Source: Odiellus spinosus
Lineage: Eukaryota > Arthropoda > Arachnida > Opiliones > Phalangiidae
Direction of reading: 5' to 3'
DNA length: 64,000 nucleotides
Assembly (NCBI GenBank): GCA_963920705.1
Contig: OY987228.1
Span: forward strand, 20,530,565 to 20,594,564
A program made the position numbers and the translations under genes. The notes under the pieces were generated by a model. It worked only from the letters and a program-made list of their open reading frames with translations, searched no databases and was not told the origin of the DNA. How positions within the stretch are numbered: the first letter of the stretch is position 1; the number at the start of each line of letters is the position of its first letter. Positions 13,401 to 24,100 of this stretch are shown piece by piece.

Positions 13401-16400
13401 AAAAAACTAGGCTGCAGCGCCATCTCTGATGGAAGACCTGTCAGATACGAGATTTTCTGTTGAAATAACTAATACACTATGCTTATTTAATTATACAATG
13501 CTTTCGTATCTTATGTACAAAAAAATTTCCAATATTAAACGAAGACGGTTTTGGATGAGAGATATTTTTAAAAGAAGGCGTGCTCAAGGATTTCAAGAGA
13601 ATTATCTTTCGGTCGACTTGTGCGGTAAAAATAGAACACAGATTCTGTCCGACCGAAATCGTTTTCGGTCATCTTGTGCAGAAACTTTTTTACCGCAGAG
13701 GTGTTAACGCAGTGTTTCGGTCGTGTTTTCGGTCAAGTGGGAACTAAGCTTAACACCATATATATGATAAATAATTAAAAATAATCTTACCTTTTTCCCA
13801 TCTAGTTCGTGGGGTCCGTTAGCTAAAACTTTATCTACGCTAGCTGGGTCGGAAAACGTTACGAAACCAAATCCTCTGCAAAAAAAAAAAAATAAAACAA
13901 AAAGAAAGATATATAAATATATAAATACCATACAATATTAAAGTTTTAAAATATGTACAGTTCGATAAATATTTGAAAAAGGTTTGTTAGAATCGCAGTC
14001 AGGGTTTTAAATTACTAAAACACCTTGTAATACAAATATTTAAGCCTTTTACGATTATCTTTTTTTCATCCCCACATCAGTTTCCACTTACGCCAAAGGG
14101 GCAAACGAGGATGGCGGGATGAAATAAAATAAAAATTTGTAAAAATGCCAAATATACAATCAGCGACACGTAAGCCGGTAAAAAGTAATTTTGTAGTCTC
14201 GACGGATTTTAATAAAACGGTTGCGGAAAGTGAGGGAACGAAAATAGGCGGGTGAAATATTTAAAACAAAACACGGGCCGATTTATACATAGACAAGCGG
14301 GTATATCGAGTAAGCCTTTTCCACCGTATAACCAGACTTTCCTAAATTTAATTGCAGCTCTCCTCATCTCCCTCCTTCTCTATACGCTCTACCTCTTCCT
14401 CGTTGCTCTTGAGCCTCCGGACGCGGCGTTACCATTCAAAGCGGCGCGAGAGATGGAGAGAGAGAGAGAGGGATGGAAAAGGGGGCGGTTTTAGGCACCC
14501 CCTTTTATCCCCTTCCGCCCCCAATCCCCAAATTCCCACTGAATTTATGACTCAATTTAAAGAGCAGTTCTTACCCCCCCCCCTTCAAGGTATTGTACCG
14601 AGTATATACCATCAGGCAAAAGCGCCACCGAATCCCGTATTCCAAATTTTGAACCAAAATCGCCTCGAGTCTCGTAGGCTAAGGTTCGTCTAGCTAGGAG
14701 AACCTACGAATTTTCACTCGCGTTAAACCACCCCCCGCCTCCCCGCCGTCAGAAAATGAAATGGCCGAGCTTATATAAACTTTGGGAGTAAGGGGTTTTG
14801 AGGAAACTACATCATCAGTCATTATATATTCCGTAAGTTCTACGCGTAAGGTACCCATTTCTAAGAAAACTAATTATACTTGGGTTTATATTTCTGTATA
14901 CGGAAAATTCGGGTTGATTTTGAAAGAGAAACTAGCTAAGGGGGAAGGGATCTAACGGTGTCTCTGAAAAGAGAAATTCAGAATTGAAAAAGATGAAGAA
15001 GATGAAGAAGAGCCTCGTGGTATACGAGCGAGAGAGAAAAACGTGGGAGGGATAAAAATTAATTTACACGTCGGTTTTTAAAAATCTGACTGATGGCCGA
15101 TTGAGCGAATTAACTTCATTTATAAAAATAAAAAAAGTTTTTTAAAAAACTACACACGGTTCTTATTTGAATTTAAGTCACGTCCGCTCTATTAAGACTT
15201 TTTCCAATTAGTATAGAATTTTTTTTCTTCTTCTTCTTTAAAGTCTTATTATTTTTACAGGAAGAATATAACGTCGACATATAAGTAATGATCTTTCCGT
15301 AATGAAGCTAAATATGTCGATCAATTTTTCTTTTATAGACGAAGACGTGGTGCTGGAGCAAAAAATAAGCCCGCCAGCGACAAATCTGCGGCTTGCTAGA
15401 TTACCACTATGAATTTTAACGACAAATTTTAACGCATCGACTAGGGTACGTGAAGAGATTCTAGAGAAAAGTTACAAACCGCGTAATTCAAAGAGCGGTA
15501 TATAAATTAACAGCGAATTTTTTTGATTAATCGGATTTTTAAAATAATATTTAATATTTAAATAAAATTATTTATATTTTAAATTTTAAACCTATTTTAT
15601 TTTATCTTTAATCAGATATTTATAGTTTTTATTTGGAGGTAGGAGAGACTCGATGGGGGTAAATTACGATTTTAGGACCCTTCTCCGGCCCCCCAATTCA
15701 AAAATAATGGATACGGACTAATTAGGGCCTAAGGAGTACAGAAAAAAATACTTGAATTTTTTACGACCATAAAAAGTGTGAGGAAAAGGTTATTTGAAAC
15801 TTTCAGGTTAGGTTAGGCACTCTATGGGATTTTAATACCGAGATTTGAAAATTTCAAATACATTTTAATAACAATTCTGCTAATCGTAGTATTTTTTTGT
15901 GAACTTCCGGGGCCCTAATTAGTTCACAGCCATCGTTATTTAGTGTGGGGTCTGAATTACAATTTAAAATAAATTGAAATATAATTTAACGAAAAATAAT
16001 ATCAAATTTATAATTTTTTTTCTATTTTTTAACCACAAAATAATTGTTTTTGATAAAATTAATTATAACAATGGTTTTAGGGATATAGTACCGACTGGGG
16101 GGGGGTCTTTATCCCCCTTGATTTAAATTCCTAAAGGCGTAATTGTACAAAAATAATAATAGCTATAAAGAATGCGATCTTCGAGATAAACGCGAAAAAG
16201 AAAACAATTTTCTAGGAAAATAGGTAGGGCCCTCAGATTTGGGTTAGTAAACGGTTATATAAGGGTGGATACCGAGTATAAAGGGTAGATATCGTATAGG
16301 AGAGGCATTTTTATCCATTGTAAAAAAAGAAATGAAGAAAAACCCCTTTTTTTTACGAGGGGCAATCAAAATGCAACTTATTCCTAGGATATTATAGCGT

Positions 16401-19400
16401 GTACAAAATTTTCTTTTTTTATTTTCATATACATGTATCATGGTATATGTTTATTCATATACTTGTATACTTTTATACGCTTAGCTAGCAATAATAAGCC
16501 CGGGTATACGCGAAGCTCCGAAGAAAAAAAAAAGAATTCGGCCCCTATACTCCTACTACTCTCCCGACTCGGCTAGGCCCCTTTTACCCTGTTTTTCCCC
16601 AACCTTCCTTCTTGGAAAGCGAGGAGAAATCAATGCTAGCTAGGAAGAGAGAGAGAGAACCCATCTTTCGCCTCCTCCCCGCCTTTACTCCACGCTTTTC
16701 GGAGCCGCGAGCGGACTGTGGGTGGAAAAATAAGGGGGTCGCGGACCTCCGAAGGAAAGAGGAGGATGGCGGGTGCGTGGGGGTAGGAAGAGGAAGCCGA
16801 GTATTCCATCCTGGAGTAGGGGGAAGTGAGCCAGTGAGAAAGAGAGAGAGAGAGACCAGGCACTAGGCCAACCAGAGAAAAAGAGAATAAGACACACTTT
16901 AAAGCTGGGTTTTCAAAATATCAGAGTAAATGGGAAAAAACTAAGTCGGACCGGAAAAATTGTGTATTTGGACGATAAATGGTATATTTTTAATCCCAGG
17001 AAATTTAAAACTCTTTACAATGGTATATTTGTTAGATTTAAATAGCTGATGGCATGTTTTTGAATAAATTTGCCAATTATGGAATAATAGAAGACTTTCT
17101 ACTCAACTCACAATAAATGAATTCGCCAATGATAAGCGCACAAATCGATTTGTTTAGGCAACCCTGTAAGCGAGCTTATTCTTCAATACGTTTTCAAAGT
17201 TCCTTCCTGATACAAACGGTATCAATTTTGTAGGAAATGGAGTTAACTAACAAAGAGAGATAAACCAAATTAAATTTTGGTTTTTAAATACAAATACATG
17301 TTGACTTATCTACGTGTATGAAGAGTTCTAAAATTTGTACAGAACCTATTTTGAAGGAACCTTCGAAACCCACAAATAAATTACTTCAAAAAATCTTCAG
17401 TTTCTCTAAGATAAAAACAAATATACCACTGAAAAGAGTTTTAAATTCCAAACCGATTGACGTTAGTCTCGCAGATATAATGAACCATTATAATATTACA
17501 TTGCTCAAGATGCAAGCGCTCGATATCGTAAGGTTTGCCCTAACCAATCATTTGATAAATCAATCAAATATCATTTGCGTATATGCAGCCAGGCTTCAAC
17601 TCGTGTTAAAATATTGAAGTGTAAAGCCATGTTTTCAATTAACGTTTTTCAAGCTTTGGCTTTCGCTTTTCCAAGAGAAGTTTATATCAAATTAATTTAG
17701 ATATTCGCTTTTTAATGTCACTTGAAACCTGAAAACGTGGCTTAAACGAAAAGTTCTTGGCCCAAAATAACTGAAAACGCGCCTTAATATGCTTTTTAGA
17801 CGCAAAAGCTGGTATTTTAGTAGGTATTTCCTAGAGGAGCGAATACTAAATATCACAGGGTCCAAATTAATTTTTAAAACGTAGAGAAGATAAATTATCT
17901 ATAGGGTTCATATAAAACAATTAAAAACAAATCTATCCAATATTTTCAAAATTTCCAAAGTGCATTGAAATAGTTTTAAGGAGAATTTTGTTACACTAAA
18001 GTTACTTAACCGGTATTACGTCATTTTTGAACTCTGTCTTCAGATATTATAAAATGGGCTGTTTTTGTACCGAAAAATCATACATATTCTTATTGTTTGT
18101 ACGAACCCAAGACGTATCTCATTTGATCAGCCAAATTTCTCTAACATTTGAAAACCCAGCTTAATCGCGAATCGTACAGGGAGGGAGCTAAAAAGATGGG
18201 GGGGTTTTCTTATACTGAGAAGCTTAGGAGGAAATGTTTTGCCATTGAATATTACACCAGCTGAGTTTTTTAGACTTCTAGAAAACGCGTTTTTACGCGA
18301 GTATAACATAACATATCAGAACGCTGACCCGATAGCGCGTGGTGGTACAAAAAGGGCCCACGCCTAGAAAAAAAAAACAGAAAAAAATATGGGAAAAAAA
18401 AAAAAACTTGGGTCGCGGCTTCTCTCACGTCGGCTTTAACAAAAAAAAGTTCCCCCCTCGCGGCGAGAAAGAGAAAGCTTGGATTTTAAGTTCTCTCTCT
18501 CTCTCGTTTTCACTCCTGGAAACAATGGTGTAGTCTCGACGAATAGGCCCTTTCTTTCTCTCTAAAGTCTAGCCCCTCGCTTCTAGTCTCGGCCAAGGCC
18601 TAGAGACTTTCAGAGAATGAGAATAGCAGACGCTCCTTTGGCGCTTATTATTTTTTTTTCGCGGTCTTTCGTGTATAGTTTAGTATTAAAAAGACTTCTA
18701 GGAAGAGGATTATTTCCTTACCACCCGCGGTTTTTAAAGCGTTTAAAAGATTTCTCTCTAAATTATGAATTAGCTTTTCTATTTTAGAATTAAATATTTA
18801 AAATGACGTTAAATATTCAATTCGAGAAGATTTTTAACCTTTAAATTATTAAATTTAAAGACCTCGTTTATAATTTTATTACTATTCAACTTTTCGGTAG
18901 ACATATATTGCCGTTTTAAACATTATACCGCATTAAGATAAGATTGTCAAAGACCTCGTAAAAAGTAAACAAAAACGAAATATCCAAGTCTGTCGTTATC
19001 ATTAGGGATTATCTTTTACTATAATATTGCTATAGCTAAAACGACTCTCACACCGAATAATCTTTCAAACTATATATACAAGGGACTTAATCGTAAGATT
19101 TCTGCCCTTCTTTTATAAATTAAAGAAGAAAGAGAGATAGGGGGAGGCACTTCATTGAGGCGAATATTATGAAGATAAAACTGAATGAACTCATTTTCCG
19201 CTACCTTCTCATATAAATATAACTATATAAAACTAATAAATAGATATAAGGATTAAGGCAATAAAACTCACCTCGATCGTCGCGTTGTGGGATCCTTCAT
19301 CACCATGACTTCGGTGATTTCTCCAAATTTGCTAAAATATTCCCTAAGGCCTTCTGAAAATAGGAAAAAGAGAGAGAAAACGAAAATTAGATCAACGAAA

Positions 19401-20630
19401 CTTTAAAATATATAAAAGATAAATTAATCGTAGGAGAGAGGAATAATTAGTTTAAAATAATTCTATAAACTTTCCAAATTTTAAGAAAAATAATTTATTT
19501 TTCACCGTATATATACGTTTTAAAGATATTTTTAATTAATTTTTGGATACGGGTTAATCGTATTCAAATAGGATGGGTAAATTTAACTTCACTCGTTTGT
19601 TTTCTTAATTCACTTTAAACTCCCGAAGGACTTGAAAAGTGCGGCGACTAATATTTAAACAGAACGTTTTAATTTTAAAACCAAACTGAATATTTAAAAG
19701 GTTGAAAGCCTCTCGGTTTGAGGCTCTTGACGCTTTTCGAGCAGACAGACCGAGAGGGGGTTTTCCCCCCAACCTTCTCTTTAACTACTCTAATTAAAAA
19801 TAAATTTCTATCAAAAGCCGACGAAAACAAACTTGACGGGAAATGTTTCGGACTTTTGGATTAGTTAATGGAAATTTCGTGAAAATTTTTAAAACAAATT
19901 TGTTTACTAACCTGGGGCAGTCTGCCAGCTTAGCCCGCCTATAAACATTTTTCTGAAATGGAAAAAAAAAGGGAAAATTCTGGTTACTACATTTTAAATC
20001 AAAATAGAACATTTTGGGAAAAAAAAAGAACATTAAGAATTTAAGGAGAAGGTGGAATCTATAACGATTCGTACGAAAAACGCGAAACAAAATGACCGAT
20101 CAAAAATTGGAAGAAAATAAAACGCCCGAAAAACAAAAATTATAACGAAGGAAATGTCGATTCCTCTATTCCCTCACTCAAAAGTGTTTAAAAAAGATCC
20201 TTTGACATTTGGGAAAACGTTCGCGCACAGCGTTTTTTAAAAAAAATACATAGCACTTAACGCGAAACACTTCTCGGGATGAGCAAAAATAAATATTAAA
20301 AATGAAAAGAAAAAAACATGTTTGAGCGCACATCAAGTCGAGAGGAGAGAGTTCATATTTTTTTTTCGCGAATCGCGGGCTCCAAAATTGGGGGGCCCCA
20401 TGCAGCTCTTCTTAGCGGTTCCGGGTTTTTCGGCCGAGAACTTCAATTTTTGACCGCCGAGAAGCGGGAGTCGGATAAACGCGGTCGGCGGTCGAGAAAA
20501 AGGCCCATTTCGAGTGTCGGGGATAGAAAGGCGGCGTTTAAAGGGAGAAAAAGATGGACAAAACCTACCCTGGATCGTGGGGAGCTTCACTGGGACTACC
20601 CGAACTACTTTGCTGACTCTCGGACTCCAT
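7433..20630 (-). CDS. Rbp6: Rbp6/Musashi-type RNA-binding protein, 5' part (exons 1-5)
   Basis: Joined coding exons on the minus strand: 20630-20569, 19952-19912, 19353-19272, 13875-13791 and 7474-7433 (312 nt, 104 codons, no stop). Musashi-family proteins bind short UAG-containing sites in mRNA, mostly in 3' UTRs, through two tandem RRMs and control translation or stability in the cytoplasm. Visible here: an acidic, Ser-rich N-terminus (residues 1-20), RNP2 MFIGGL at 23-28 followed by SWQT, RNP1 RGFGFVTF at 62-69 with the RNA-stacking aromatics F24, F64 and F66, and the RRM1 exit [14 protein letters not shown] at 91-104. The phrases [20 protein letters not shown] and AHPK resemble insect Rbp6 more than Drosophila musashi (msi). 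RRM2 and the C-terminus are missing because the gene should run past position 1. Intron phases are 2, 1, 2 and 0, and the last donor is phase 0. Family identity is near certain; the choice of Rbp6 over msi is an inference from recalled sequence character. Confidence 0.92.
7842..8205. mobile_element. Family E fold-back element with TTAGG core, copy 1
   Basis: 364 bp. The left arm is a short tandem array of CCACTTGATCGAC / CCCAAATGATCGAC units, the right arm is an inverted array of GTCGATCAAATGGGA / GTCGATCAATTGGA units, and between them lies CCAACCTAACCTAACCTAAA (telomere-type CCTAA) plus about 90 bp of unrelated sequence. Flanks CGTTATAAC (7833-7841) and CGTTATGAC (8206-8214) agree at 8 of 9 positions, suggesting a 9-bp duplication, as known for Mutator-like elements. 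No coding capacity. Confidence 0.75.
8390..8660. repeat. Diverged inverted-repeat DNA
   Basis: Contains AAATCGATTTGAAACGGT near 8417 and CGTTTTGAAACGGTTCAAAT near 8620, with several ATCGATTT/GAATCG motifs between. It looks like an old repeat but termini and duplications are not visible. Confidence 0.3.
8841..9254. mobile_element. Family A MITE, copy 1 (TTAA-flanked palindrome)
   Basis: 414 bp, in Rbp6 intron 4. Termini are AGGGAGGATGCAACCTAA and its inverse; TTAA flanks at 8837-8840 and 9255-9258. Each arm is about 190 bp and the arms are near-complementary, so a transcript would fold into a long hairpin. Sequence landmarks, mirrored in both arms: TAAATAGGCCTAATCCAC, ACTTACCCTGAAAATAGGCT, TAAGGTCTAGCGACCAAT. 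No ORF. This copy lacks about 20 bp of the central segment found in the other three full copies. Confidence 0.9.
9950..10670. repeat. Degenerate repeat cluster (family G)
   Basis: At least four diverged units built from GATTTAGAGATAAAGG, a variable part, TGTCAACTTGAAATGGAATAA and ACTATAGT, with alternates CAAAGCTRGGCTACCNTTTAT. The best preserved neighbours are the two ending at about 10,530 and 10,650. Related single units occur at about 21,990-22,080, 24,750-24,840 and 37,490-37,580. Confidence 0.6.
12603..12880. mobile_element. Family D MITE, copy 2
   Basis: 278 bp, in Rbp6 intron 4, opposite orientation to copy 1. Exact 7-bp duplication TCTTTAC (12596-12602 and 12881-12887). Termini read CAAGGAGGATCAG and inverse. 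Confidence 0.92.
12968..12992. mobile_element. Family A terminal fragment
   Basis: TTAA followed by AGGGAGAATGCAACCTAG, about 20 bp matching the family A left terminus, with no recognisable remaining arm. It may be a solo terminus or an extremely internally deleted copy. Confidence 0.5.
13141..13750. mobile_element. Harbinger-like element, non-autonomous
   Basis: 610 bp with terminal repeats AGCTAGGTTCCCACTTGACC and, inverted, AGCTTAGTTCCCACTTGACC, flanked by the 3-bp duplication TAA (13138-13140 and 13751-13753), as expected of PIF/Harbinger. Inner subterminal copies of GACCGAAA repeat in both arms. The plus strand at about 13,535-13,605 encodes [19 protein letters not shown], resembling the N-terminal region of insect Harbinger transposases (RRRFWV.. 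then a basic stretch); it is only a remnant. Located in Rbp6 intron 4, 40 bp from the exon 4 donor. Confidence 0.85.
13791..13875 (-). CDS. Rbp6: Rbp6 exon 4 (RNP1 of RRM1)
   Basis: An 85-nt exon with a T-rich tract and tgcag acceptor and the donor gtaaga. After completing R62 it encodes [17 protein letters not shown] and then [11 protein letters not shown], ending in phase 0. RGFGFVTF is a textbook RNP1, carrying the aromatic residues that stack on RNA bases. The donor lies only 40 bp upstream (in transcription order) of the outer end of a Harbinger-like element at 13141-13750, so that insertion sits very close to the splice site. Confidence 0.95.
16903..18161. mobile_element. TAA-flanked element (Harbinger-type), 1.26 kb
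   Basis: Termini AGCTGGGTTTTCAAA and its exact inverse, with weaker match to about 29 bp, flanked by TAA (16900-16902 and 18162-18164). The AGCT start and TAA duplication match the pattern of the element at 13141. Internally, an ORF of 99 codons at 17318-17617 (plus strand) is not low-complexity but is not recognisable as a known transposase domain. A smaller element appears to be nested inside (17625-17742). Superfamily assignment rests on ends and duplication only. Confidence 0.65.
17625..17742. mobile_element. Nested 118-bp TAA-flanked MITE
   Basis: Starts AGCCATGTTTTCA and ends TGAAAACGTGGCT (inverted, one mismatch), with TAA on each side (17622-17624 and 17743-17745). A further CTGAAAACGCGCCTTAA just beyond it looks like another, diverged, right end. 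It lies inside the larger element at 16903-18161. Confidence 0.55.
19272..19353 (-). CDS. Rbp6: Rbp6 exon 3 (RRM1 helix 1 to beta-2/3)
   Basis: An 82-nt exon with a strong pyrimidine tract ending ttcag and the donor gtgagt. It encodes the segment from E35 to the first two bases of R62: the helix-1 stretch [15 protein letters not shown], then [21 protein letters not shown] leads straight into RNP1, which is completed by exon 4. Entry phase is 1 and exit phase is 2. Confidence 0.94.
19354..20568 (-). other. Rbp6 introns 1 and 2
   Basis: Intron 2 (19354-19911, 558 bp) and intron 1 (19953-20568, 616 bp) flank exon 2. Both have GT-AG ends and pyrimidine tracts ahead of the acceptors. No repeats of the defined families are present. 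The high-CpG, purine-rich part of intron 1 next to exon 1 (20,320-20,560) may belong to the promoter-proximal CpG-rich block. Confidence 0.8.
19912..19952 (-). CDS. Rbp6: Rbp6 exon 2 (RNP2 of RRM1)
   Basis: A 41-nt exon bounded by a ttcag acceptor with a long T tract and the donor gttagt. It encodes [13 protein letters not shown] with split codons at both ends (entry phase 2, exit phase 1). MFIGGL is RNP2, the beta-1 strand of RRM1, and contains one of the RNA-stacking aromatic residues. The GLSWQT continuation is characteristic of Musashi proteins and separates them from most other hnRNP-type RRMs. Confidence 0.93.
20569..20630 (-). CDS. Rbp6: Rbp6 exon 1 (start codon, N-terminus)
   Basis: Encodes [20 protein letters not shown] plus two bases (GG) of the next Gly codon. 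Splicing to exon 2 gives HDPGKMFIGGL, the usual Musashi-family lead into RRM1. The ATG is chosen because it is the first in frame after an in-frame TAA 21 nt upstream (20649-20651), and it gives an N-terminus of normal length for the family. The donor is GG|gtaggt, phase 2. The Kozak context is modest (C at -3, G at +4). An additional upstream non-coding exon cannot be excluded. Confidence 0.9.
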
Positions 20631-21150
20631 AGGGAATAGGTTAATATATTATATTATTATTATTTTGACGTAAAAATCTACTAAGTAACCCGAAACACTA
20701 CAGCTACTACTCTAAAAACCGACAGCAGCGGTTCAGACCGGCACGTGTGTTCGGCGCGCTCTAAAACCCGAACGAAGAGCGTTCCACGGGTGGGTTAGCC
20801 CGGCGAGCCGAAATCGCGCCAAAGGGGGGGAAAGCAGAACCGAGTGCGCCAAAATGTTACGGAACCGGGCTCCCCGAGTGATTGATGGCCTCCGGCGAGC
20901 CCCGCCATTGGACGAGAGAGAGACGCAGGCGCCCTCGAGACCGTTTTCGTTACGTCACGCCGACGTCAGACGGGGAAACGCCCTCGCCGCCGTCAATCCG
21001 CGGCGCTGCTTACCGAGAAGTTAGCGAACGAAATCCCTCTCTCTCTCTTTCCTTCGAGGTAGGCTCCGTCGAAAGAGCTAGCTGTACGTTTTACCCCTCT
21101 CCTTTCCCCTCCGTGGAATCGGGATCGACGGTGGGGGCGGAAAAATAGGT
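20631..21150 (-). promoter_or_regulatory. Probable Rbp6 5' UTR and promoter block
   Basis: The 520 bp upstream of the Rbp6 start codon are clearly richer in G+C and CpG than the surroundings, from about 20,730 to 21,140. On the minus strand they hold a CCAAT box (CCAATGGC, 20904-20911) and two neighbouring CRE-like sites (TGACGTAA near 20950-20957 and CTGACGTC near 20962-20969). I found no convincing TATA box or initiator, so the transcription start is not fixed. Promoter function is inferred from position and composition. Confidence 0.5.
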
Positions 21151-24100
21151 ACGACGCTTGATAGAGCGGGAGGAAAAGGATGGAGAAAGCTCCTTCTCCT
21201 CTCTCTCTCCTCTATCTATCCCTTTTTTCCCCCTAGATCCCCCTTTTTCCGGAGGCTGGGGAGGATCGCAGCGTCCAGGCGCCTACAAAATCGTGATAAA
21301 TGATCCCAGAATAGTAAATAAAGTTAAGAGAAAAATTTTCCAAATCACGACGAAAACAATAAATCGATTTCGTAACTTAATTTTACGTAATTTTCGCGAG
21401 CGCGTTTTTCGTCGGTGTTAAATTACCGGTACGAGAGAATTTCTAGGAATAAACGCGGAAATGTTGAAAATAGGAATATTAATGAGGCGTAATTCCCCTC
21501 TCGGATTAATATAAACATTTTCGACGCGTTTAAATAATTTCCATATACAGTTGAACTACGCGGAACTCGTTTACGCCGAAGGTATAAAGGTTTCAGCCAA
21601 ACACCCACGCTTAAAAGGACCCTTTATCGACTTTCCAAATATCTTCGATCTGTATAGCCGCGGAGAAAAGAGAATTGGATTTTCCTTCCAAAAACCCTAG
21701 ATGGCAATACCAGCTAGGACTATAAAAAAATGGACCATCCATAAAGCGCGGGAACAATGAAGCGAGAAAAAAAATAGCCATCGCTCAATCAAAACGTCAT
21801 AATTTCGCGGGGATTAAAAGGTGTTAAATATAAAATTATTATTAGCGAGGGGGGAAATCTTTTAGCGATGCGTAATAGAAATAGAATATTATATTTCTTT
21901 GACTTAATTAAATTAAATTTCGGTTAAACATAGTGTTACTTTCAATGTTCTTGATTACATCAATATTTTGTAACACGAGGAAAGCTAGGAGCTAATTATC
22001 TAAAAGCCAAGAAAATATAGAAAAGAAGTAGACTAGTTTTGAGCGTGTTGCCAACTCGAGCTGGAATAAAAATTAGTCCTACTAATTTTGGCATTCATTT
22101 TCGTAAAAAGATACTTTGAAATTAAAAATTCTAATAAGAGATATAGGAAGGTTTGCGTTTAACCGCGATTAAAATTTATTTTACGGAATAAATTAGACTA
22201 TAAATATGCTCTTAAAAATAAAGAAAAGGTTGGGAGGTCGAGCTAAGATTAATAGCTTAAAAATATGTTTGCTAAATTTTGGCCACCGAAGATATCTTTC
22301 TTCGGCCCACCGAAAATTCCTTTAAGGAGCCGAGGGATATTCCCAAGTAAACAATATTTGCATTCTCAGCAGATGTTTAGGAGCGCGCTTTCTCCACAGT
22401 CCCTATCTATACCCCTCCCCCCATCTTCCTTAAACCTAGCTATCCCTTCCTCGAAATCTGCATGCGCTTCTCATTTGAGAGTAAGGCTTCACTGTCAGGA
22501 AAAATATTTAAAATTTTGGCTTTTAAACATTCTTATACCCACTACTTCGCTACACGGGGACATATATATGTCCACCTATAGTCACCCATCCCTCTTAAAG
22601 GGCATATGACATGTTATAAATATTTTAAAATGGGACTATCAAAGGAAATGTTAAGAAATGAATTATATGTAAAATGTTTCGGTAGGACTTAAGTACTTTT
22701 ACCAAAAAGACGGCCCGAAAGCGACCTTATCACGTGCCAGAACGCGCGAGAATGAAGTAGAGCCTCTATAATAACCACAAGACCATAGTGATGACGTAGT
22801 ATTACGAGGAATTTTTATTTTAAAAATTTCGTAATCTAAAATTTAGAGCAATCAAAGCTAGATCGCGCGATCTAATTGGATGAAATTAAAATTAAAACAA
22901 TGCTTTAACAACCATGAAAGCCTTTCGGAAGCCTAGTAAAATCAGGTATAACTGAAAAAACGGTTCAAAAGGTCAGATTCGTTCCCGAAATATTGTCACA
23001 ACCCCTTTAACATCCCCAGCATCTTCCAACATTCAACATTCTATATCTCACTCGTCGGCTCATCTCCTCCGTCGCGTCCTTTATAGCAGCCGCCAAATCT
23101 CGCGGGGAATTTAAGCCTAAGTGAAACCGGTCCCTTTTACCATTTTTCAAAAATGAAATAACGTATATAAGAGCATCACGGAGCATGCTCGTAACGAATA
23201 ATATATCCATCCTCCCTCACTCGGTCATTTTTTCCATGTTGAGCACTCTCTCTCTCTCCCTAAACACTCCTATATTATAAACCAGCAAAATTGAGGAAAA
23301 TATTCTTGTATTTTCCCCCCAAAAAGCTTGGTTGCTAAGAGACACTGTGACATCTAGTTAAGTATTATGACCGCGATATTTTCCCGCTCTTTTTGTATCG
23401 TATATATATATATATATACGGCCAAGAACAAATTTATGAAACCCGGGAACGTATGAAGAAGAATTTGGCTAAATAAGACAAATTTGAACTTTCAGGGACG
23501 GCGTCAAATTATCTCGCAATTTTTAGATCGCGCCAGAATAAAAGCTATTTTTTTATTTAACTTCCTGGTTTTAAAGCTCCCAAAAATTTTAAAACGCTCG
23601 CCATAGTTCCGATTTTTACCTTACGGCGGCGCCACCTGTATGGGCTATATGCAATAAAACCTCCACAAAATTACAAGGGCTTTCTATTTTTCAAAGGGAA
23701 TTTTAAGGGAAGGAAAACGGATTTTAAATGTACTAAATATATATTTATATATACACGAATTTTCCTATTCTATCTATTAAGCATAAATCAGTTCTTCGAA
23801 TTTAAACTCTTACAATACTCCTTGCAATTCTTCCTCTAATAAAATATTCAAGTATTTTAGTATATATTGTAAATATATTATAACATATATAACTCATGGC
23901 TAGTTTCAAAAGGGTTTACGAATCCAAAAGCTTTCAGCAAACCTGATATTACACAAAAACCATTTTCATTTATACTGTTTTACAGTTTCTTAATGCAATA
24001 TTCCCTTATTTCGTTCGTTCTCGGGTTTTACAAATTAGTTCTTGGTGCGAATGCGAAAATTGTCAAAAAAAAAAACGCATTGTTTTCCACGACAGAATTC

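Larger units (their letters stand above)
7475..13790 (-). other. Rbp6 intron 4
   Basis: A 6.3-kb intron between exons 4 and 5. It contains the family E fold-back element (7842-8205), a family A MITE (8841-9254), a degenerate repeat cluster (about 9,950-10,670), a family D MITE (12603-12880), a family A end fragment (12968-12992) and a Harbinger-like element (13141-13750). I see no additional exon. Compact CpG-bearing stretches around 10,690-11,420 and 12,230-12,600 have no recognisable coding content. Confidence 0.75.
13876..19271 (-). other. Rbp6 intron 3
   Basis: A 5.4-kb intron between exons 3 and 4. Families A to E are absent, but a 1.26-kb TAA-flanked element lies at 16903-18161. The rest is AT-rich with purine/pyrimidine tracts (GA-rich around 14,450 and 16,640-16,860; C-rich around 14,570). 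ORFs of 60-113 codons here are low-complexity or unrecognisable. Confidence 0.75.

Noticed and set aside
13704..13931. 75-codon ORF taken as a complete small protein
   Set aside because: Only the central part (13791-13875) is real exon; the rest is intron and Harbinger-element sequence read through the splice sites.
14352..14693. 113-codon ORF in Rbp6 intron 3
   Set aside because: Ser/Leu-rich then Arg/Glu-rich low-complexity sequence caused by CT and GA tracts; no recognisable domain.
20882..21148. 88-codon plus-strand ORF in the CpG-rich block as a divergent gene
   Set aside because: Low-information Arg/Ser/Pro-rich translation that follows base composition; no domain and no splice partner seen.
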